From: Clavelina lepadiformis
Lineage: Eukaryota; Chordata; Ascidiacea; Aplousobranchia; Clavelinidae
Assembly (NCBI RefSeq): GCF_947623445.1
Contig: NC_135243.1
Location: forward strand, 21,274,479-21,338,478
Reading direction: 5' to 3'
DNA length: 64,000 nucleotides
Part shown: piece after piece, positions 1 to 13,200 of the stretch
How the letters are laid out: every line of letters begins with the position of its first letter
How positions within the stretch are numbered: position 1 is the first letter of the stretch
Translations under genes and position numbers: made by a program
The notes under the pieces: model-generated
What the model saw: the letters and a program-made list of their open reading frames with translations, nothing else
Databases searched by the model: none
Told to the model about the DNA's origin: nothing

Positions 1-1004
1 CCTTCAAAATATTTTCTCTGGCAGTTGACACATTTCCTCCAAAGGCAATACGATTCTAATGTCATCTCTCCAACTCCTTTTCTTGTAGGGTATCCAACCG
101 CCTCGTCGCTTATATAGTGACTCAAATAACGTACATTTCAGCATAGTTTTAAACTAAGAAAAGAACTAACTTAAATATCAGTTGGTTTGCAAGTTGCGGG
201 AATAAAAAACCAGATCCAAAGCGTGGGGATTATGTTTAGATGTTATGAGCGGTCGTATTGTTATAAGAAAATTGGCAAATATTCGCCGCTTAACTCGTCG
301 AAACGCTTACGACGTATGCACATGCAGCTTAAGAAACGCGTAGTGGAACATCAAGCTATTTTCAGATGTTACCTTTATGGATTGTTCCACCTAGCGGTAT
401 GTTTTTATGATGCACCAAACCGCCAGAGTACAATACACGTAAAAATGACTGTCCCATTTTTGATAGGTTTTCGTGCTGGTTTTAGCTTTATTGGTGCTGG
501 ATGCTTACTATGTAGTGAGCAATGAAATTTGCTTAGTGGAAGCTTATGCTTATAAAACATCCTTGTTAAATCTTATGCATCCACTGCACGTCTGAATATG
601 CTGTAAGGCATGGGGATGCTGTAAGGTATAAGTGCGCCGGTCACTTTATATTAATCTTGTGCCATGGAGGGTCGCAAACCATTATGTTCAAATTGTCAAA
701 AATACGCCAGCAACAGGGTTACAGATTTCTATGCTTGCGCAAAAAGCTGAAGTCACTTCCGACCAAAAACAACTTGCCCACACGTTTACTTCTAGTAGAC
801 AAATTAAAGTAGAATAGTGTACTTTTTAAGTAAATTTCGCATACAACATAATAAATATTTCAAAAACTGCCTCTTCAACCAAGTACAACATATGGAGTAT
901 ATACAGACCTTGTATGTAAGTGTATTTACAGTATGACCACAGTTAATTTGCGAAGTAATGATGTCACAAAGCTCAATTATTTTTTGTAAAAATTTTTATT
1001 ACAG
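1..1004. other. No gene recognised
   Basis: Open frames at 187-525 (+) and 632-817 (+) have no recognisable domain and no LCCL-type Cys pattern. Since 1005-1141 is a last exon, this stretch is most simply the upstream intron of that gene. I looked for the 39-bp linker exon and the LCCL exons seen in the two neighbouring paralogues and did not find them here. Confidence 0.4.
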
Positions 1005-1141
1005 GTCCTAGTGGCGGACAAGACAATGGTTTGTATGCTCTGCTCATAATTCCAATTGTCCTTGCTTTTGTGTTTGGCGGCTTTTTATGGCGGAGGTGGC
1101 GAAGGAGGCAAAGATACGTCAAATATTCTTCTGACGTATAA
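1005..1141 (+). CDS. Last exon of an LCCL-family single-pass membrane protein gene (partial)
   Basis: The exon follows a ttattacag acceptor at 1003-1004 and is read in phase 1. It encodes a short Gly-rich linker, a transmembrane helix beginning GLYALLIIPIVL and a basic tail ending RYVKYSSDV before TAA at 1139-1141. The same GLYALLIIPIVL helix starts the membrane exon of the minus-strand LCCL gene at 10219-16375. The YSSD tail resembles the tail of the plus-strand LCCL gene at 4652-8571. The exon is therefore inferred to be the 3' end of a third member of this family. No LCCL exon is visible in the 1 kb upstream, so the rest should lie left of the window. The basic run after the helix predicts a cytoplasmic C-terminus. 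An orphan exon left by an old duplication is the alternative. Confidence 0.65.
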
Positions 1142-4100
1142 ATTTCACGTAATTGAAAATCCCTAAATATTTCTCACGAGTGTTTGGAATGGTTTATTCT
1201 TTTTTTATTTGAACCGAAAATTTGAGTAGGCTATAAAATACCCAGAAGTCTCCGATCTGACAGCATGAAGGTTTTTGATTGTCAAAATAGACAAAACACA
1301 TGAAGACGAACTATAATGACGTAACTATAATGCAAAATTTACGTTAGAACTGATGTTTTAGAATTTTTTGGCTTGTATCTCTTTCTTAGCAACGTTAAAC
1401 TAAATTTTTGTGATAAAATATCGTCTTCATTATACCGTGTGTCCTACATAAAAACCCTAAATTTGATTTAGGTAACAAATGGATTTACAACAGTTATAAA
1501 ACGAAATAACGGTTATTATCACATCCTCTATAACAGCTTTTTATTGTTGCTGTCTTTTTTAAATTTGAAATATAGACGTTTTGTTTCAGATGAGTGATTT
1601 TATTTTTAAGCGTACTTTTAAAAATATTTACAATCTGCCTTCATAGTAAAGTGTTAATATTTAAGACAAATTACAGTTTCCAGAATATATAACGACACAA
1701 CAAAATTCTAAGTTGATTTTCAACCTACAAAAATCATATTTGAAAAATAGATAATTTGAAAATACAGTATCTATAGGCTTTGGTGGCATACAGGCAATAT
1801 TCCTGTATACTTAAAACGGATTTTTAGCAAATTGAAATCTCTCGTTCTGCTTTGCGTACCATGACGTATCACATATCTTGAAAGTGGAAGGTTACAGAGA
1901 AACTGGGAAGAATTTAGAAATATCGGCAATATATAAGATGTTTTCTTGTACACATAGGGACCATATGCCTATGTACCATTGGACATCACAACAGTAGCTA
2001 TTACAATTGGGTGTCAAACACGAAAAATATTGTGGCGTTCCCAGTGTTGTAACCACACGACCACTGGAGCGAAAAAGACAATTTACTTCGCATATTTCTA
2101 CAGTCTGTTAGTTTGATTAACGTTTTCTCATAATTAATCCAAAGTTTTTGCGAAATGTGTTTTTGTCACATATTTCTCCTCAGCACTTCACCGACAAATT
2201 AACAAAATATTTTCGTTTTTGCTCACGCTAAGACCGTGTGGCAAAAATACTGAGTTTAGAATGAAATTTTAATCACTCTTTGTCAGCACTAAGTGGTCAA
2301 CAATGCTAGATTGTGAACTGCAGTTCAAAACGTCATTAGATTTGTCATTATTGATAGACTTGCAGAACAATGTTTCAACCGTTACTGTAGCCTTGACCAC
2401 AGTTATTCTATATATCAGGTAAATTATTTGATGTTTGAAGATTAACAAAGGCAGCTTAAACATTGCATTACTAATTACAAGTAAAATAAATTTCCCACAT
2501 GTTTGTATGATGTGTAATTTAAAATCATACCCGATGTTGATAATGGTTTTGTTCATAAGATTCACTAACCGACCAATAGAGAAAAAGTATAAGCCGTGAG
2601 ATGGTGCTAAAGGCATTAATGTCCGGTTTCTTAGTTTAATAGCGAGGCATTTCAAACGTCATTTAGTTACGGTTACATTTTGTTTTACGTATATACATTA
2701 CGGTTAACGGTTTTATATACGGTTTTGGTTACATTCAGAAAATTGTGCGGAGCACGATTTAACTTTTCTGTAAACTTTGTCAGGCATTTTCTTATTCTTC
2801 TTATAACGGACATGTAAAAACAATTAGTTAAATATACTATCTTTTGCGTTAAACCCAAGTAACCGGAGTTATTTTTTCGTCGGCATGCAAATACAAAGAA
2901 AGTCAAGTATTTTGGAACCGATGAGTATAAACTCATACGATACTAAATTTTTCTGAATTTTCCGTGCAGAAAACGCTCAAAAGTAAAGTAAACAATCAAA
3001 ACAGCGTTGAAAGAAACCTGAAGAGATTTAGGTTCACTTGATTGAATGTTTAAGTTTGCTTAAACGAACGTGGTTTCGTGCCCTATATGTGCATCATTTG
3101 AAACGATTTTAGTTCAGGTTAAGGCATAAGCATTATGGGAATAATATCTAACTCTACAAGCTTGTTTTTTCATTACCGTTTGTACATAATTACCTTATTT
3201 CACTCCACACAGGTTTAAGTATCTTTAAAACTGGGTTTAAAATATTTCGTTTAGGTTTCGCAAGTGAAATGACAAGCTCAGAACCTGAAGACTTAGGGCT
3301 GTTGGATTTGTCATAAAATTAGTCTAGTTGTACGGATACGGATAAACGGTGATAAAAGTGGCATGAACCGACTTGAACAAATATTTGAGAAGCTGTTTTA
3401 TTAGCTAAGAGAATACGTGATCGTATCTCAGGAGACAAGATAACTTTCAGATAAATGAAGCGACAAAGAACATAAGTTAACAACCGTTTGTTTAGCGCTT
3501 ATGCAGCGAGAAAGAAATTGGAAACCTTTGAACAAAATCTACGAGTACTTGACGGATATAAGGAAACCACAGACTAACAACAAAAGAAAAATTGTTTCAT
3601 TCCAAGTTTAACAGAATTGTATATTTAAAATGTCACAGTGTTGTTACAGGTTTATTACAGTTTTATTACTTTTTTACAGTTTTATTACTTTTTTACAGTT
3701 TACAAGTTGCACCTGATGTAATTAATGGTCAAAACATCTCATTATTGTAATCTTTCTGAAAGCAAGGTTCAATCGTAGTATTCTAAGCGCTTGTATTTAT
3801 AAGTGTGTTTAAAGGAATTTTTGCAAAGAAAAGGAATTTTTGCACTTTGTGCACCTTACGATCCCTGCTGCGTTTCTCTTTCCAATTTGTAGCGTTTCGT
3901 TTGATCAGCTGTGTCTGTGTAACTCCACATGAACGTGCCAGAAGCCAGTTAGTAATTGGTGTCTCACGCTTTTCCCAGGTCACATTAACTAGATCCTGCT
4001 ATACTCTCAGTTATGGCTTTTGGTATTAGAGTAGTAAAGATGTAGAATAATTCGGTTGGTTTGGTGAAGTTTTGCAGTATGACGTCTCTTAGTTTGATTG

Positions 4101-4651
4101 TGCGTTACATTGCCGATATCGTGTCCCTGTAGGAGTTTTACTGTTTTAGCTACCAGTGCTACTTTTTGCATGCGGGGTCGTCTAAGTTAAGCAGCCTTTG
4201 ACGATGAGTGAAAGTGAAGATGTTAATTACTGATCGCATGTATTAATTTACTTTTTGAAGCCTCGTTTAGCAGCTTAGTTATCGTGATAAAAGAGTCTTG
4301 TGTTTTGGAGATCTGCAGAACTGTGATCTGTATTTGGGCCTTTTTTACTGTAGGCCTACTTGTTGCAAGAAAGTAAGGCAGTCATTTCTAAGCGGCAGTC
4401 AAAGTCAAATTTGTTCGATGTTTGGAATTGCAGTGTAAATTGTGATAACAAGCAATTGGTCTGTCGCAAACTAACGTTACCAAAACTAGAGGACTACTTT
4501 ACGGAATTTTTTGCTTGCAGAATGCAGATAACATGAAGACCATGACATGTAGCTTGGTCATACAGGCTTATGTACTTCTATTGTAAAATCTCTTGCATTT
4601 TCTTGAACTTTTTTGTTTCAGCAAATATTTCAATGAATAAAATTTAACAGC
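1142..4651. other. Intergenic, no gene recognised
   Basis: AT-rich spacer between two plus-strand LCCL-family genes. Short open frames (1771-1953, 2269-2655 and 2685-2936 on minus; 3783-4029 on both strands) show no domain, Cys pattern or signal peptide. A short direct repeat of the type acagttttattacttttt occurs near 3650-3705. The promoter of the gene starting at 4652 should lie at the right end, but no motif stands out. Confidence 0.5.
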
Positions 4652-7600
4652 ATGCTGATTTTAAAAAGTTTTATTGTTTTACTTTTTTTAGGCCTTTGCA
4701 AAGGTAAATGAAAGCTTTCAAATCTTGTTCAAAATATACTTTGCAATAGATAGGCTACTAAGCAAAAATTAGCAGATGATGAAAATTTCAGGCTGTATAG
4801 AATATGTTAACCCTCATATATTTGTGCTATGTTTATAAAGTTAGCTGATCTTGTGCCGGATACTTATTAAAATATAAAAAATTGCCACATACCATAATGA
4901 CAAACTAATGCAAATCTGATGTTATGCAAAATGTCGAATAAATATAGGCTTTGCGTCACTTTAAAAAGGAATATACACAAAGTGTTTATCATTTGCGTTG
5001 TATTTTTATAGCTTTAAAATTCCCGATGACGTACACATGCGCAACAAACGCACGTCAGCAGTACGACATGTTCTTCCCTGTGCAATGCCCAAAGGGTTGC
5101 GCTTCTCGAACTTATGGAGTATGGGGCAACGGAACTTATACGCACGATTCGTCGATATGTCGAGCTGCTATTCACGATGGACGTTTGACAGGTGAAGGTT
5201 AATGTTGTAACATAAATTACTATTCGCATCTCATGTATATCTTGGTGATCTTTCATGTGACGTGCTTGTGATAGACATGCACTCAAGATGAGTCATTGTG
5301 AGTCATATGATCATAAGATGTTACGACTTCAATTTCTTTTAGACGAAGGTGGTGAGGTTATAGTCTACAAACAGCCAGGACAAACATCTTACGTTGGAAC
5401 AGAGAGAAATTCGATCAAAAGCTCATCTTATGGTTATTGGAGAGGCTCGTTTAGTTTTACCCCGAAAATTCCAGGCACTTGAAATTGAATTTAAAATGAA
5501 AATATATTACACTTTTTTTGGATAGAAGTACATGTATGACTTTCAATAAATGACTGTTTTTTAAACTAGCTCAAAGACATCATTGTATAACTATTGTAAG
5601 ACTTAGCGAAGAAATATGCTTCTTATAAGCTTTGAATATACTTCTCTTCAAACACAGTTACTCCAATTACGTGTGAAACACCGGTTCTTGACAAAAGATT
5701 TGCTTTACCGACCGATTTCCAAGTTAACTGCCCTCCTGGATGCCTGAAGTCGTCCGCTAAGATTTGGGGAAGCGTTATATACACTTACCATTCTTCATTA
5801 TGTAAAGCTGCCATCCATGATGGAAGACTAACGAGTATGTGCTTGAGATTAAACAATGTTATTAGGCAATTTTATTTGAAAAAATTAGTCAACCGACTTC
5901 TATCACACGCAAACATATTCTGCATGCTAGTTGCATCCCCACCCTGAGAAAAGTTTCGGGTCTAAGGTGATGGGTGTTGGGGTGCTAATGCGTTAAATAC
6001 GACACCTTCATCGACCCCATCTCTTGTTCGATACCTTGCCCCTCAATTACTTAATTGAGCCGGCCCTGTAACTAACATTCGACTAATCATATTGCTATAG
6101 TTTTGTTGGTTGAAATGTAACCTAATATTTTTGTCTGTTCCACTGTAAATAACAAAGTTAAAAACAACACGTTACTTACAGTAAAACCTTTTCTATGATA
6201 TCACATATAATGTCATTGTTATATTCTTTGTTTGATACCAGACGCTGGGGGCGAAGTAACAATTTTCACACAACCCGGTCAACCGTCCTATAAAGCTGAA
6301 GAACGAAATTCAGTCAACAGTTCATCGATGGATTATTCTCATTCGTCTTTTAGTTTCACTCCAAATGTACCAGGTATAACTGGGCGTTGATAAATACATC
6401 TAAATCGTGTTCGGCTAGTATGATTTTTTACGTCGGCCAACACTTATTGAAGAAATGTTCTACAACAATAATTATCAGGTGTTAATGACCCACCGGTGTC
6501 ATGCCACATCACCGGTCGTGATACCAGGTTTACGGTCCAGGCAAGTTTTAACCTGACCTGTCCATCCGGGTGTGCTAACTTTACTGGGAATATCTGGGGA
6601 AGCGGCATCTATACACACGATTCCGCCGTTTGCAGGGCTGCTATCCATGATGGAAGAGTAACAGGTTGGTGCGTTTTCAATTACACTGCACGTGTCTGGT
6701 TTTTCAACTTTATACTAAACTTTTCTGAAACAGAAATTGTACTTTTCTACATAGATTTTGAATAATACAAACATGTGTTACAAAATTATGAATTATAGTT
6801 TATATTTTTGAGATTTGACTTAACACAAATCAACTGCTCATGCTGTGGCACGGCCGACGAAATGAGCAGGATTGCCAAACCTTTCCACATACGACTTCTA
6901 TTAAACCATTTTATATCTACGAAAACAGACGACGGTGGTACCGTAACGTTTTATAGACAACTTGGCCAGCCCTCGTATATAGGCCTGAAAAAGAACTCTA
7001 TCACAAGCAACCCTTACGCATTCTGGAGAACATCATTTAGTTTTACAGCAGAAGTGCCAGGTTCAAATAAAAGATTGTTTGATATTTAAGTTCATAATGT
7101 ATATTTCGTAATGATATACTTTGTATAATGAAGTCAATTCAATTTCTGTTTCACATTCTTGTGGCTAACTACGGTCATCTGTTGTTGTGTTTGACTTTCC
7201 CTCGGTTGTTGACATTTGTTAAACAATCGTTTTCCAACAATGTTGCTGTAGTAAAAGGTTAAAGTGTCATTAGGAGACATTGTAATTTTTCTTAAAAAAT
7301 TCTATTACGGAAGCTTTGTGTAAACAATTGCAACGATTTTATTTACATTTTTATCTGCAACACAGATCCTCCCGACTGCACAACAACAGCTGAAGACCCG
7401 AATTTTTTCAGTCAGCCAAGTTTTAAGTTTTTTTGTCCACCTTCATGTGCGGATTCTGCTTCAAATATTTGGGGAACTGTTGCGTACACTTCAAAATCAG
7501 CTATTTGTAAAGCTGCCATTCATGATGGCAGAATACTAAGTAAGTATTGCGATCTCCAATGACGTAAGGCTGATGACAGTTTGTGGTTTGAGTAACTACT

Positions 7601-8571
7601 TCTTTATTAAGATTTTCACTTTATCTGTTTGCAGATGCTGATGGTGGTATTGTTACTGTGTATATTCAGCCAGGTCAACAAACTTACAATGGAACTGAGA
7701 GAAACTCTGTGAAAAGTTTATCTTTCGGTTACTGGTTAACGGCGTTTAGTTTCACCCTTAATGAAACCGGTAAGTCTGTCGCTTGGGACGAGATCATGTA
7801 GATATTATTATGTCACCAGTTTAATCTTACCAGGCAAAATATAACGGGGCAATATTTGGAATATTTAGAATTTATAATTTCGACTTATTTGTTTTTTCGT
7901 TGTTTTAGTGCTTTCGTTTTGAACAGAATATTTGCAACCACACATTTCCGGTTGGCATAAAAGTAGAAATTCTACAAACATCTCGCGTAAATGATTTTAT
8001 TTGCTTTATTTGCTACAGATGATGGTCGTCACGATTACGTAACAACAATAAGTCCAGGTAAAATAATTGGCAACTGCTTGTAGTTAAGGTAACCGAAAGG
8101 GCGCATGCATTTTGTCCGAAATCTATTTCTCAAACATTCCCTTATACCAAATAAATGACTGACAATTGTTTAAAAGAAAAATACTAGAATCAAAAAAAGC
8201 GTCCTTCGATCACGTACAATCACGTGACTTATTTGCAGATCACGGAAAGGGTCAGAACAGGGAGTTAATTCTATTGATCCTGATTATTCTTCTCGGTCTC
8301 GTCGTTCTCCTAGTTGCATATGGATTATGGCGATGGCATAAGAATCGTAGATACGGGTAAGTACTCGGCTGAAGCGAATTGTTCCTTAAAATTTAAACTG
8401 CTGTAGTGTATTAAACACTGTTGTCTTTGGAATAGAATTCTTGTTAAAGTCGACCTAATCGATAGATGTTTGAAAATCGCGTTTAACTTGTTCTTGTTTG
8501 TCACCAGAAATTATTCAAGTGATGACGCGACCTCCGCAATTATCCCAGAAGCCGAACCCGTGGAGTTTTGA
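4652..8571 (+). CDS. Four-LCCL-domain single-pass membrane protein (506 aa)
   Basis: Twelve exons give one open frame: 4652-4703, 5012-5191, 5343-5474, 5658-5834, 6242-6373, 6479-6664, 6929-7060, 7366-7539, 7635-7769, 8019-8057, 8239-8356 and 8508-8571. The start ATG opens a signal peptide (MLILKSFIVLLFLGLCKG). Four LCCL domains follow, at about residues 18-121, 122-224, 225-330 and 331-433. Each has a first exon with CPxGC, a WG/Y-T-S-C core and AAIHDGR, then a second exon with GG-V-Y-QPGQ-Y-ERNS and SFSF. A 13-residue linker, a hydrophobic helix (about 455-475) and a tail ending EPVEF complete it. LCCL modules (Limulus factor C, cochlin, Lgl1) are extracellular domains with two disulfides, often in matrix or pattern-recognition proteins. 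The helix and basic WHKNRR run predict a type I membrane protein. Ligand and role are unknown. The intron at 5475 appears to use a GC donor. Confidence 0.9.
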
Positions 8572-10218
8572 GCCATAAAAAAATTTTCTCTTGTATCTTG
8601 TTGCATTTTATCCTCATAACGTGAAGGGGATAATCATTTCGGGTAAATGTAAAAAAGCTTTTTAATAACAAAACATGCCAAATCTTACTATCTGCAGCCC
8701 ATGTTCTCATTTATTCGATACCGTTTACTTTATTTTTCCTTTGTTTTTTTTTGTAATGTGCTTTTATGATGTTTTTGATAACCAATATTACGTTCTATAA
8801 TTAATTTATAATTTTCTATTGCTTTATGTTAATGCGTTTGATATTTTCAATACAACGCCAACAGAATTGGGTGTTTTTACTTAGAAGTCTTGTCTTTATA
8901 ATCCCTAACATCATTAGCACAACACGCAAAAGATGACAACAGAAAAAGAAAACTTACTGACAGAAAAACAACCTAGAACAAAACAATTGTGAAATTAAAT
9001 TTAATATCAACTCATTCAGCACAGCTCAGGGCGACACGTCATTTCATGTTTATTTCTGTCAAATAAAGATTTAGCGAAAGATTGTCAAAAAGCAGCTCTA
9101 AAGAAAAAACTCAGGCAAAACTCACCGATGTGCCACCTTTAATGCGCATAAAGAAGACCTCAAGTACTGGACCCAAACATATATTTAAAAGTTGTTTGAC
9201 TGTTATGGTAAAAGAGGAAAAGTGCCTCTTGGACTATCTACTCCATCGATATTTTAACAACAGAGAAATGCACAAATGTGCTGCACGAATGTCCGTTTCT
9301 CAAAGGTTGTAGCACAAGACCCATGCGGCAATAACCACAATTAACCAGATATACGGAATCCATTTTTTCCATGAAATCAAAGTTAAAGCTCTTGTATAAT
9401 CTTTATGTGCAATTGAACAACCGCCGTAGGTGTGGTTAGTATCGAATCACAAATTTTAACTCCAGCCTTTGGATTTCGTTTGACATAAACCTATTACACG
9501 AACATGACTGAAGCAAACACACACTTATATTGCAGCAATAACCGCCATGTATACATGACATTATCGAAACAAATTTTATGAAGATTAATCTGAGTTTTTT
9601 TATATTTTGCCGTCTAACACTATATATGCAACAGCAAGACTTAGATGCAATGGGAAGTAAAAGATTTTACTGGGCTCGTTTTATTTTGTAGTAATTCAGA
9701 CATGACTTGAGGTTTATGTTTATACGATACTGTATCACCACCTTTGACCTTTGACCTTTGACCGCCACCAGCGCCACCTTAGACCGATACTTCTATTTCT
9801 CTTCCTTCAGTATAAAGACATGCACACTTCACTCAAAACAAGGTCATGTATATTTGCATAAACAAAAACAAAAGCAAAATTATTATTCATTACAAACAAT
9901 TCTATTAACAATGATCGCATTTTCTGCTTTTGGTTGGCGTAATATCTTAATGTCCTTCACATTGCTGACCTAGATCATTCTTAGTTGTCTAAAACCTGAT
10001 AATTGTTCTTTTCTTCCATTGCGGCGGGCGTTGTAATAGGTGGAAAATTCAAATTTGTGGACGAATTACTCCTGTATAATAGATTAAAACAACACCTTTT
10101 TAAGAAATGGGGATGTATGCGTATGACTCTATGCATCATAAACGACCCTTATTACGCAAGTGCCCTTACCAACTTTCTATACAGGAGAAAGTGATGTTAC
10201 TATCATGTCATCAAAATC
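8572..10218. other. Convergent intergenic spacer
   Basis: This spacer separates the 3' ends of the two complete LCCL genes, so it should hold both 3' UTRs. An open frame at 9082-9312 (+) is Lys/Ser-rich with no recognised domain. The only distinct signal is the direct repeat at 9741-9763, listed separately. Confidence 0.5.
9741..9763. promoter_or_regulatory. Three TGACCT-type half-sites spaced by one base (DR1-like)
   Basis: The plus strand reads cctttgacctttgaccttt followed by gacc. On the minus strand this is GGTCA-A-AGGTCA-A-AGGTCA, that is AGGTCA half-sites with 1-bp spacing. DR1 arrays of this half-site are known binding sites for RXR heterodimers, HNF4 and COUP-TF nuclear receptors. 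The CTTTGA cores also resemble TCF/LEF sites. It lies between two convergent genes rather than at a start site. A simple 7-bp tandem repeat is an equally good explanation, so function is only a possibility. Confidence 0.3.
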
Positions 10219-13200
10219 TTACGTAAATTTTTGCAATGGCTCATATTTACGACAGACAAAGACAGCAAGAATAAGAAGAAGTACAATCGGAATGATGAGC
10301 AAAGCGTACAGTCCATCGTCGTTATTTTTCACTTTTTCTGTTAAAGTCGAAATAAAACATAAATGTAAACTTATTACAGCGTGTAATATACGTGACGTAA
10401 CTTTTTTGTTGATTTTTGAAATGAAAAGTATGTATAGCTACAGTATTACAACATGTAATACGCGCATGTTTTTTTCAGTGGTACGTCCATTGTTTAAGAG
10501 GTAATTTTCAAATATGATGATTTCACCTGGTTTTTCAGTCGTCACGGTTGAATGATCTCCATCATCTGCAAACAACAAACAATGACGTCATTATACGACT
10601 TATTTTCAAAGTTTTAAGTCGTCTGAGATATATGATTGATAAGGTTTTTGTTCTTAAAATGAAGCTTATAAACCAGGGGTGTTCAAATGATTTCTGCCAT
10701 GATCCACCACAACCAAACCTGACAACATGATGATCCACTAAATATGAATAGTAAATATATTGGACATGCTTTAATTTTTATGGTGCTTTATTCATGAAAA
10801 TGTACCCTACAACATATTAATAACTTTGTAATAGTCAAAAGTGAAGTGTGCTACAGCTCCAAGATTATTTCAGTGAGAAAAATGATGAGTTGGTTTAGAT
10901 CTCACAATAGCGTCGAATCGGGGCTTTCTGTCACTTACTGATATCCTCATAAGCTCATGAAGATGAGCATTTGTGAGTCTCGTTCTATGCTTGTTTTTTA
11001 CAAAATTCATTGATGAAAACAACGACTCACAAAGGTACGTAGAAGCGAAGCAAGTAAGGATCCTTCTAGCCAGCCTGGTTATAACTGGGTACCTTTCCAA
11101 GGTTACAAGTGATAACCAAAACACATTTGGATCTGCGATACAAATCTCATCTCCTTTAAGATTACAAAGTTCTACCTGCATTTTAGACACCAGCAATGCA
11201 TATTCAGTGGAAAGTTGTGTTTTCCAAGTGCCATTAACATCAGCAGACAGTGGATGTGAAATTAGTTCTATAACTGAACTGATTTCATAAAATTCCTTGA
11301 ACCTGTTACAGAACTCAGTGTCCAAATTTTGCAGAAATTCGACAAAGCATGACCAATCATTATCACAGCTAACTTCTTGTATAGTCACTTTCAAGCATGG
11401 AAAGTGGAGCATGTCTTTGGTGATATCTGAAACGAATAGCAACAGCTGTTGCTTGAAAGATTTCACTGCTGACCACAGCTGAATGATAGTGTGCCCCTTG
11501 CCCTGGAGCTTCAAGTTCAGAGTATTTAGATGGGTAAAACAGTCAGCAAGGAAAGCCAAGTTACATAGATTGGTACCTTCAAGCAGAGTACTAGTTTGAC
11601 CCTTTTCATTCAAAAACATGACCAAATCTTTACGAAGGTCCCACAGCCTTTTCAAAGCATTGCCCTTACTTAGCCATCTCACGTTATTATGCGTGAGTAA
11701 GTCACAAAATTCAGCATTATGCTGATCTAGAAAGTTCCTTAGTTGCCGGTGCTTTAGAGATGAGTTTGCTTTCAGTTTATTGATTAGTTTCATTGCATCA
11801 GTCATTAGCTCTTGGAAGTCTCCGGACAGCTTGGCACATAGTACGGATTGGTGGATGATGCAGTGGATTACTATCAGATCAGGACAGTACTCGGTTCTCA
11901 AGTTGGTGACTACACCTACATAAAAATTGGAAGAGTTATTTACTGTAAAGTCATATTACCTCTTGAGGTATGTCAATACAAATAATTAGGCTATGGCCGC
12001 TATGCTATGTTAGATTTTGTGCAATGAAATATTTATTAGACTTAATACATTTGTAATGAGTAATGACATACCATGACATGCTCCTATCATGGCGGGTGCA
12101 CCATCAGTGGAAAGTGCGCAAATGTTCTGAATTGGCAACTGAAGCTCCTTAAGTTTGCTTATGAGTGCATCATATATCGCAGCTGCTGTAGTATTGCCAT
12201 GTAGTGTGATCAGTGCAAGCAGTTCTTCATTGAACACTCCGTGGTGAAAGTACCTGCATGCAAATTTGCGTACAAAAAATAAAATATATACAAAATGTTT
12301 TTGACACTGGACTTGCAATGAAATTTTCCATTTACAACCAATATTATACTTATAATATCAACTCACCTAACAAATACTGCAAGCTGGGCACAATTAGTAA
12401 TATCTGTTGATTCATCTAAAGCTAGTGCATAGCAATCAGCGTCCTTGACTTCAATCAACACCTGGTCATGCAAATCCTCAGCGATATCAGTGCATCTCCG
12501 TGTACATGTCAATCTGGAGAGCGGGAGAGTTGTCATGCTGGTGATCACTTCTTTCTTACTTGGATGCATGATTTTTACTGCTTCAACAATGCATTCTTTA
12601 ACAGCTTCAGCATCACTGTATGTCATCATCCGCTTGCCCAGAATGTGACTGATGCTGAGTGTTGCTTCTGTGGCTTTTGATTGCTCAGACACAAATGTTG
12701 AGAGGCATTGTTTCTGAGAGCTGGCAGACTTATCTAAACACGCAACTTTCTGTTTTCTGGCCCATGAGCCAGGCTTGTACTTATCATTAAAATGTTTATG
12801 ATGAGTAAAGAAATGTCGTTTGATGTTTTGACTCTTTATCATGCTTAGAGTGCAGTCACACAATAAACATTTGGGTTTATTGCTTGGGTTGAGCACAAAC
12901 AAGTAATCTTCAGTCCATTCACCATTGAATTGTCTGTTTTCTAGATCAATTTTCCGCTTCTTACTGGCCATGTTGATAATAACTCTGATGATTTGTACAA
13001 GTGATACATTTCTAGAAGTTTTTTGTTTCGCCGCGGCCCCCCGCTGTGCAGAAAACCAGCTGACCGCGAGAAGAGAAGACAAGAGAATAGTTAGTCGAGT
13101 TAGTGGTGTGTAAATGAGTAAACGAAAACGATACGCTTTAATGCTGAGAGGGAGCAAAATTATGCTATTATAAATTCAAAAAATTAATTTCAACCCTGGC

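Noticed and set aside
187-817. Two plus-strand open frames at the window start
   Set aside because: No domain, no LCCL motif and no splice-consistent link to the membrane exon at 1005-1141.
12972-13157. Upstream extension of the hAT-1 transposase frame
   Set aside because: The extension covers the 5' leader and lacks domain features; MASKKRK at 12971 directly precedes the BED-finger region as in relatives.
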